15,969 bases of DNA from Proteobacteria bacterium UBA964 (GTDB taxonomy: Bacteria > Pseudomonadota > Gammaproteobacteria > Steroidobacterales > Steroidobacteraceae): positions 1,070-17,038 of the forward strand of contig DBCG01000019.1 in the NCBI GenBank assembly GCA_002292945.1, read 5' to 3'. The first letter of the stretch is position 1; the number at the start of each line of letters is the position of its first letter. The notes below the pieces were generated by a model. That model was not told the origin of the DNA. It saw nothing but the letters and a program-made list of their open reading frames with translations, and did not search any database. The position numbers and the translations under genes are program-made. This document shows positions 13,673 to 15,969 of this stretch, piece by piece.

Positions 13673-14191
13673 TCACACGCCGCCCAGGAAATCCTGCTTG
13701 CCGAGCTCGACGCCGGCCTGACGCAGCAACGAGTAGACCGTGGTCAGGTGGAAGTAGAAGTTGGGCAGCGTCCAGCGCTGGATGAACGGAAGGCCATCGA
13801 GCGACAGCGTGCGGGTGCGCAGCGGTACGGTGATGTGGCGACGCTCGGCGCCCGCCAGCGTGTCGGGCGTCAACGCGTCGAGCAGCGCGATCGTGCGCGT
13901 GACGCGGCTGCGCAGGTCGGCGAGGCTCTGCTCGTCGTCCGGCATCTTCGGCGGGTCTATCGCAGCGAGCCGATACGCGCTGTTCTTGGCGAAATCGCAG
14001 GTGAGCTGCACCTGGCGCGTGAGCGTGAACATGTCGGGCGCAAGACGCAGGCCCTCGATGACGCCCGCATCGAGCTTCTTGGCGACGGCGAAGGCTTCGG
14101 CTTTCTCCAGCATCTTGTCGAGCTGGCGCAGCAGCGGCACGAATGCGCCGACGGTCATGGCATGGACGGTGAGGTCGTTGGCAGTGGTCAT
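13673..14191 (-). CDS. DUF1993 family protein (DinB-like helical bundle)
   Basis: The 172-residue protein matches the DUF1993 pattern: HAMTVGAFVPLLRQLDKMLEKAE at the start, LAPDMFTLTRQVQLTCDFAKNSAYRLA in the middle, and NFYFHLTTVYSLLRQAGVELGKQDFLG at the end. The family is small, mostly helical and cytoplasmic, of unknown function, resembling DinB/YfiT bundles. ATG at 14191 has GGAG 8 nt upstream and overlaps the DUF1838 stop as ATGA, so translation is coupled. The stop lies 2 nt before the aldo/keto reductase ATG. The coupling of three genes suggests a shared role, possibly in detoxification (inference). Confidence 0.87.
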   Translation of the reverse strand: MTTANDLTVHAMTVGAFVPLLRQLDKMLEKAEAFAVAKKLDAGVIEGLRLAPDMFTLTRQVQLTCDFAKNSAYRLAAIDPPKMPDDEQSLADLRSRVTRTIALLDALTPDTLAGAERRHITVPLRTRTLSLDGLPFIQRWTLPNFYFHLTTVYSLLRQAGVELGKQDFLGGV

Positions 14192-15120
14192 TTCGCGGAC
14201 TCCTTGCCGCGTTTGGCGTCTATCCAATCTTTGGTGATGGTCCAGGTGGTGGCGTTCGGGCGCGCATCGCCGAGCGGCGGTGGCGTCAGATACTCGGGGT
14301 ACCGCGTCTGCAGGATCTGCACCAGCTTCGGGGAGATCTGCGCGCGGTCGAAGGTGGAGAAGCCGGTGGCGTTGAAGATCATCACGCCCGGACGATCCCC
14401 CATACGCATCCAGGGCAAGAGGCCCGAGACGCGCTGCCATGCGAGGCGTGAGGGGCTGATGCGCGGGCCCTTCGGTGCGAGGAAGTCGGCGGCGGAGTAG
14501 AAAGTGTTGAAGATCTCCATCGCGTGGTACTTGCCGCCGATGTAGTCCTGGTAGGCACCGGCGAGCGGGTTCTCATAGAAAAGCGGCACTTCACGCGAGG
14601 ACACGAGCAGGTCGCCGTAGTGGCGCAGCGTGACGCGCGCGGGTTTGCCCGTGGCGTCGCGCGCGAACGAGGGCGCGCGCATGTTCACGGGGTCGTTGGC
14701 GACATGGATGACCTCGACCGTTTCGCCGGTCCAAGGGTTCTTCCACTGGTCGATGATCTCGCCCGTCGCCGGGTCGAGGTAGACCATGATCTCGCGCGAG
14801 ACGCTGCGGTAGCCCTCGCCGCGTGCCGGATCTTTATGGCGCTCGCACTGGCGGGTGTTGATGCCGACCACATCGAAGATATGCCGGTCCTTCTCGCCCG
14901 GGATGCGGCTGTACATGCGGCCTTCCCACATCCCGTAGCGCGTAACGCCTTCCTCGGTGGTGCCGCAAGTGAGTTTGGTGTTCCAGAGTACGGCGGCGTC
15001 GCCCTCGCGGGTGGCGGCTGGACCGAGCAGGTCGTCGTCGGCTGGTGCGGGCGGTGCGGCGAGCGCAGTCGCCAGCACGGTGACGGCAAGAAGAGCGTGC
15101 AAGGAGGTCATGGGGCGCAT
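14188..15120 (-). CDS. DUF1838-like exported protein
   Basis: The product is 310 residues with a signal peptide (about 1-28, ending PAPADD). The mature part carries GMWEGRMYSRIPGEKDRHIF (about 63-82), VVGINTRQC, EIMVYLDPATGEIIDQWKNP, then WTGETVEVIHVANDPVN, a pattern I associate with DUF1838, a family common in sphingomonads and related degraders with no defined reaction. A Pro-rich aromatic C-terminal half has YPEYLTPP. Three Cys/His-containing spots (LTCG, RQCER, IHVA) are possible ligand sites, but I cannot show this. The start is ATG at 15120, with AAGG 10 nt upstream; ATG at 15111 is possible and also keeps the signal peptide. It heads the operon with the DUF1993 and reductase genes (ATGA overlap). 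Periplasmic location is likely. Confidence 0.75.
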   Translation of the reverse strand: MRPMTSLHALLAVTVLATALAAPPAPADDDLLGPAATREGDAAVLWNTKLTCGTTEEGVTRYGMWEGRMYSRIPGEKDRHIFDVVGINTRQCERHKDPARGEGYRSVSREIMVYLDPATGEIIDQWKNPWTGETVEVIHVANDPVNMRAPSFARDATGKPARVTLRHYGDLLVSSREVPLFYENPLAGAYQDYIGGKYHAMEIFNTFYSAADFLAPKGPRISPSRLAWQRVSGLLPWMRMGDRPGVMIFNATGFSTFDRAQISPKLVQILQTRYPEYLTPPPLGDARPNATTWTITKDWIDAKRGKESAK

Positions 15121-15154
15121 GGATCGGCTACCTTGAAGTTGAAGTGGAGCGCCG

Positions 15155-15160
15155 ATTCTA
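15155..15160 (-). promoter_or_regulatory. Candidate -10 box for the DUF1838 operon
   Basis: On the minus strand TAGAAT (5 of 6 to TATAAT) lies 34 nt before the DUF1838 ATG, so a transcript would begin near 15147 and keep the AAGG ribosome binding site. No good -35 box is found at 16-18 nt. It is the only AT-rich stretch in the 78-bp gap between operon and sensor gene. Confidence 0.35.
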
Positions 15161-15171
15161 CTCCCGCGCGA

Positions 15172-15188
15172 CGACCTCCATGAGGTCG
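15172..15188 (-). other. Perfect 7-bp hairpin just after the Sensor-protein gene
   Basis: CGACCTC (15172-15178), CAT, GAGGTCG (15182-15188) forms a perfect stem-loop 10 bp beyond the sensor stop on the minus strand. No T-run follows, so it is not a classic intrinsic terminator. It separates the sensor gene from the DUF1838 operon and could pause or attenuate readthrough, or be an operator. Confidence 0.3.
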
Positions 15189-15198
15189 GCCCGGTCGC

Positions 15199-15969
15199 TC
15201 ATGCGGCGACCAACAGGCGCTTGGCGAGTTTGCCGTGGAAGCGGCCGACGAGCCGCGCAAGGTGCAGCAGTGCGGTGAGCAGCAGCACGCCGACGACGAG
15301 GCTCGTGATGGCGACCAAGAAGGCTTCGATGCCGGAGAGCGGTACGGCGAGGGTCACCTCATCGCCGGTCGTCCGCCATCCGCTAGGCAGGTCGGCACCG
15401 ACCGATTGCAGCACGCCCACGACGCTGCCGCCGAGCAGCCCGACACCGAGTGCGCTGATCGTGATCGCGACGGAGAAGTACAGCGTACCGATCGGCAGCA
15501 TCAGCAGCTGATAGACAAGGGTCGTCCAGGTGCGTGGGTCACGCAGCATCGCGCCGATGCGGGCGAGCCAACCGCCGTGAGCCGTCGGCTGCGCACGGCG
15601 CGGCATGCGCTCGCCGGTCAGGCCCTCGATGAGCCGCCCTTCGACCAGCGCGAGCACGCGCGTGAAGCCGATGAAGGCGACGAAGAAGGGGGCGCCGATG
15701 ATGAGGATGGCGAGGCCGAGCGACAACGAAATGCCGGTCACGACGACGGTGAAGTAGAAGATGCCGGTGACGAGCGTGACGAGCATGAAGACGAGAGAGG
15801 TCCAGCTGCGTGTGTCGCTCCACGCGCTGAAGAATCGGCGCATCGGTCCGGGGCGCGTCGCTGCGGCGTCAGCCACCGCTGCCGCGCCAGTGGCGGCGCG
15901 TCGCGTCGGCGACAGTGCTGCCTGCACGGTGCGCTCGGTGTCGCGGTAGGCGGCGGCGACATCGGCGGG
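15199..15969 (-). CDS. Membrane protein with HAAS-type and Sensor (PF13796-like) domains, 5' end off window
   Basis: The minus-strand frame is open from the right edge to TGA at 15199-15201. The first visible residues, PADVAAAYRDTERTV, resemble the end of a HAAS (DUF1700-like) domain, which normally precedes Sensor domains, so the true start lies past 15969. A GTG at 15927 would give a 242-residue protein lacking that domain. The rest has two repeats of the Sensor unit: RSWTSLVFMLVTLVTGIFYF with a following hydrophobic pair, then RTWTTLVYQLLMLPIGTLYF with another. A soluble loop with DEVTLAVPLSG and a final helix follow, about five or six TM segments in all. Such proteins often sit next to a PadR-type repressor; if so, it would be just to the right. 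They are thought to sense envelope conditions; the signal is unknown. Confidence 0.75.
   Translation of the reverse strand, partial: PADVAAAYRDTERTVQAALSPTRRAATGAAAVADAAATRPGPMRRFFSAWSDTRSWTSLVFMLVTLVTGIFYFTVVVTGISLSLGLAILIIGAPFFVAFIGFTRVLALVEGRLIEGLTGERMPRRAQPTAHGGWLARIGAMLRDPRTWTTLVYQLLMLPIGTLYFSVAITISALGVGLLGGSVVGVLQSVGADLPSGWRTTGDEVTLAVPLSGIEAFLVAITSLVVGVLLLTALLHLARLVGRFHGKLAKRLLVAA

Noticed and set aside
12750..13721. A 323-codon plus-strand frame opposite the aldo/keto reductase
   Set aside because: It has no motifs, and the minus-strand gene has a full AKR catalytic tetrad.

Overview
The window is GC-rich chromosomal DNA from a Gram-negative bacterium, most likely a gammaproteobacterium. 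The left part carries the divergent tesA / ybbA-ybbP block with a fadD-type acyl-CoA ligase beside it, an arrangement familiar from Gammaproteobacteria. Signal peptides, a Spy/CpxP-like periplasmic protein and the high GC would fit a Nevskiales, Steroidobacterales or Xanthomonadales-like organism, but I cannot fix the genus. I see no rRNA, tRNA, CRISPR array, insertion sequence or phage gene.

Layout. (1) 1-986, minus strand: a SGNH esterase/thioesterase (tesA) followed 21 bp later by the N-terminal part of a long-chain acyl-CoA ligase that runs off the left edge. (2) 976-7903, plus strand: a tightly packed four-gene run of ABC ATPase (ybbA), FtsX-type permease (ybbP), metallophosphoesterase fused to a membrane domain, and exported amidohydrolase. 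Gaps are 1 bp, 13 bp and a 4-base ATGA overlap. The 5' ends of tesA and ybbA overlap by 11 bp if both use the TTG starts that their ribosome binding sites point to. (3) 7982-9880, plus strand: a secreted HNH-type nuclease, a 246-bp non-coding gap holding a diverged copy of the 3' end of the metallophosphoesterase gene, and a class III nucleotide cyclase of clearly lower GC whose substrate-pocket residues depart from consensus. (4) 9943-10872, plus strand: a previously easy-to-miss 37-codon membrane peptide overlapping (ATGA) a DUF202 membrane protein, then a VOC/glyoxalase-fold protein. (5) 11016-11543, minus strand: an Arg/Asp-rich exported Spy/CpxP-like protein, divergent from (6) an epoxide-hydrolase-like alpha/beta hydrolase at 11678-12637; the shared control region holds a perfect 9-bp inverted repeat. 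(7) 15120-12651, minus strand: DUF1838-like exported protein, DUF1993 protein and aldo/keto reductase, all overlapping or touching, one operon. (8) 15199-15969, minus strand: a HAAS/Sensor-domain membrane protein whose start lies beyond the right edge.

Functionally, the left half looks like envelope lipid and small-molecule handling: deacylation by TesA, acyl-CoA activation, extraction by YbbAP, and two hydrolases in the same transcript. The right half looks like detoxification or secondary metabolism (epoxide hydrolase, aldo/keto reductase, VOC protein) plus envelope stress sensing. These links are inferred from gene order. The items most worth a second look are the atypical cyclase, the small membrane peptide, the membrane-anchored phosphoesterase with a modified first metal motif, and a hairpin that would bring a distant Shine-Dalgarno sequence to the ybbP start.
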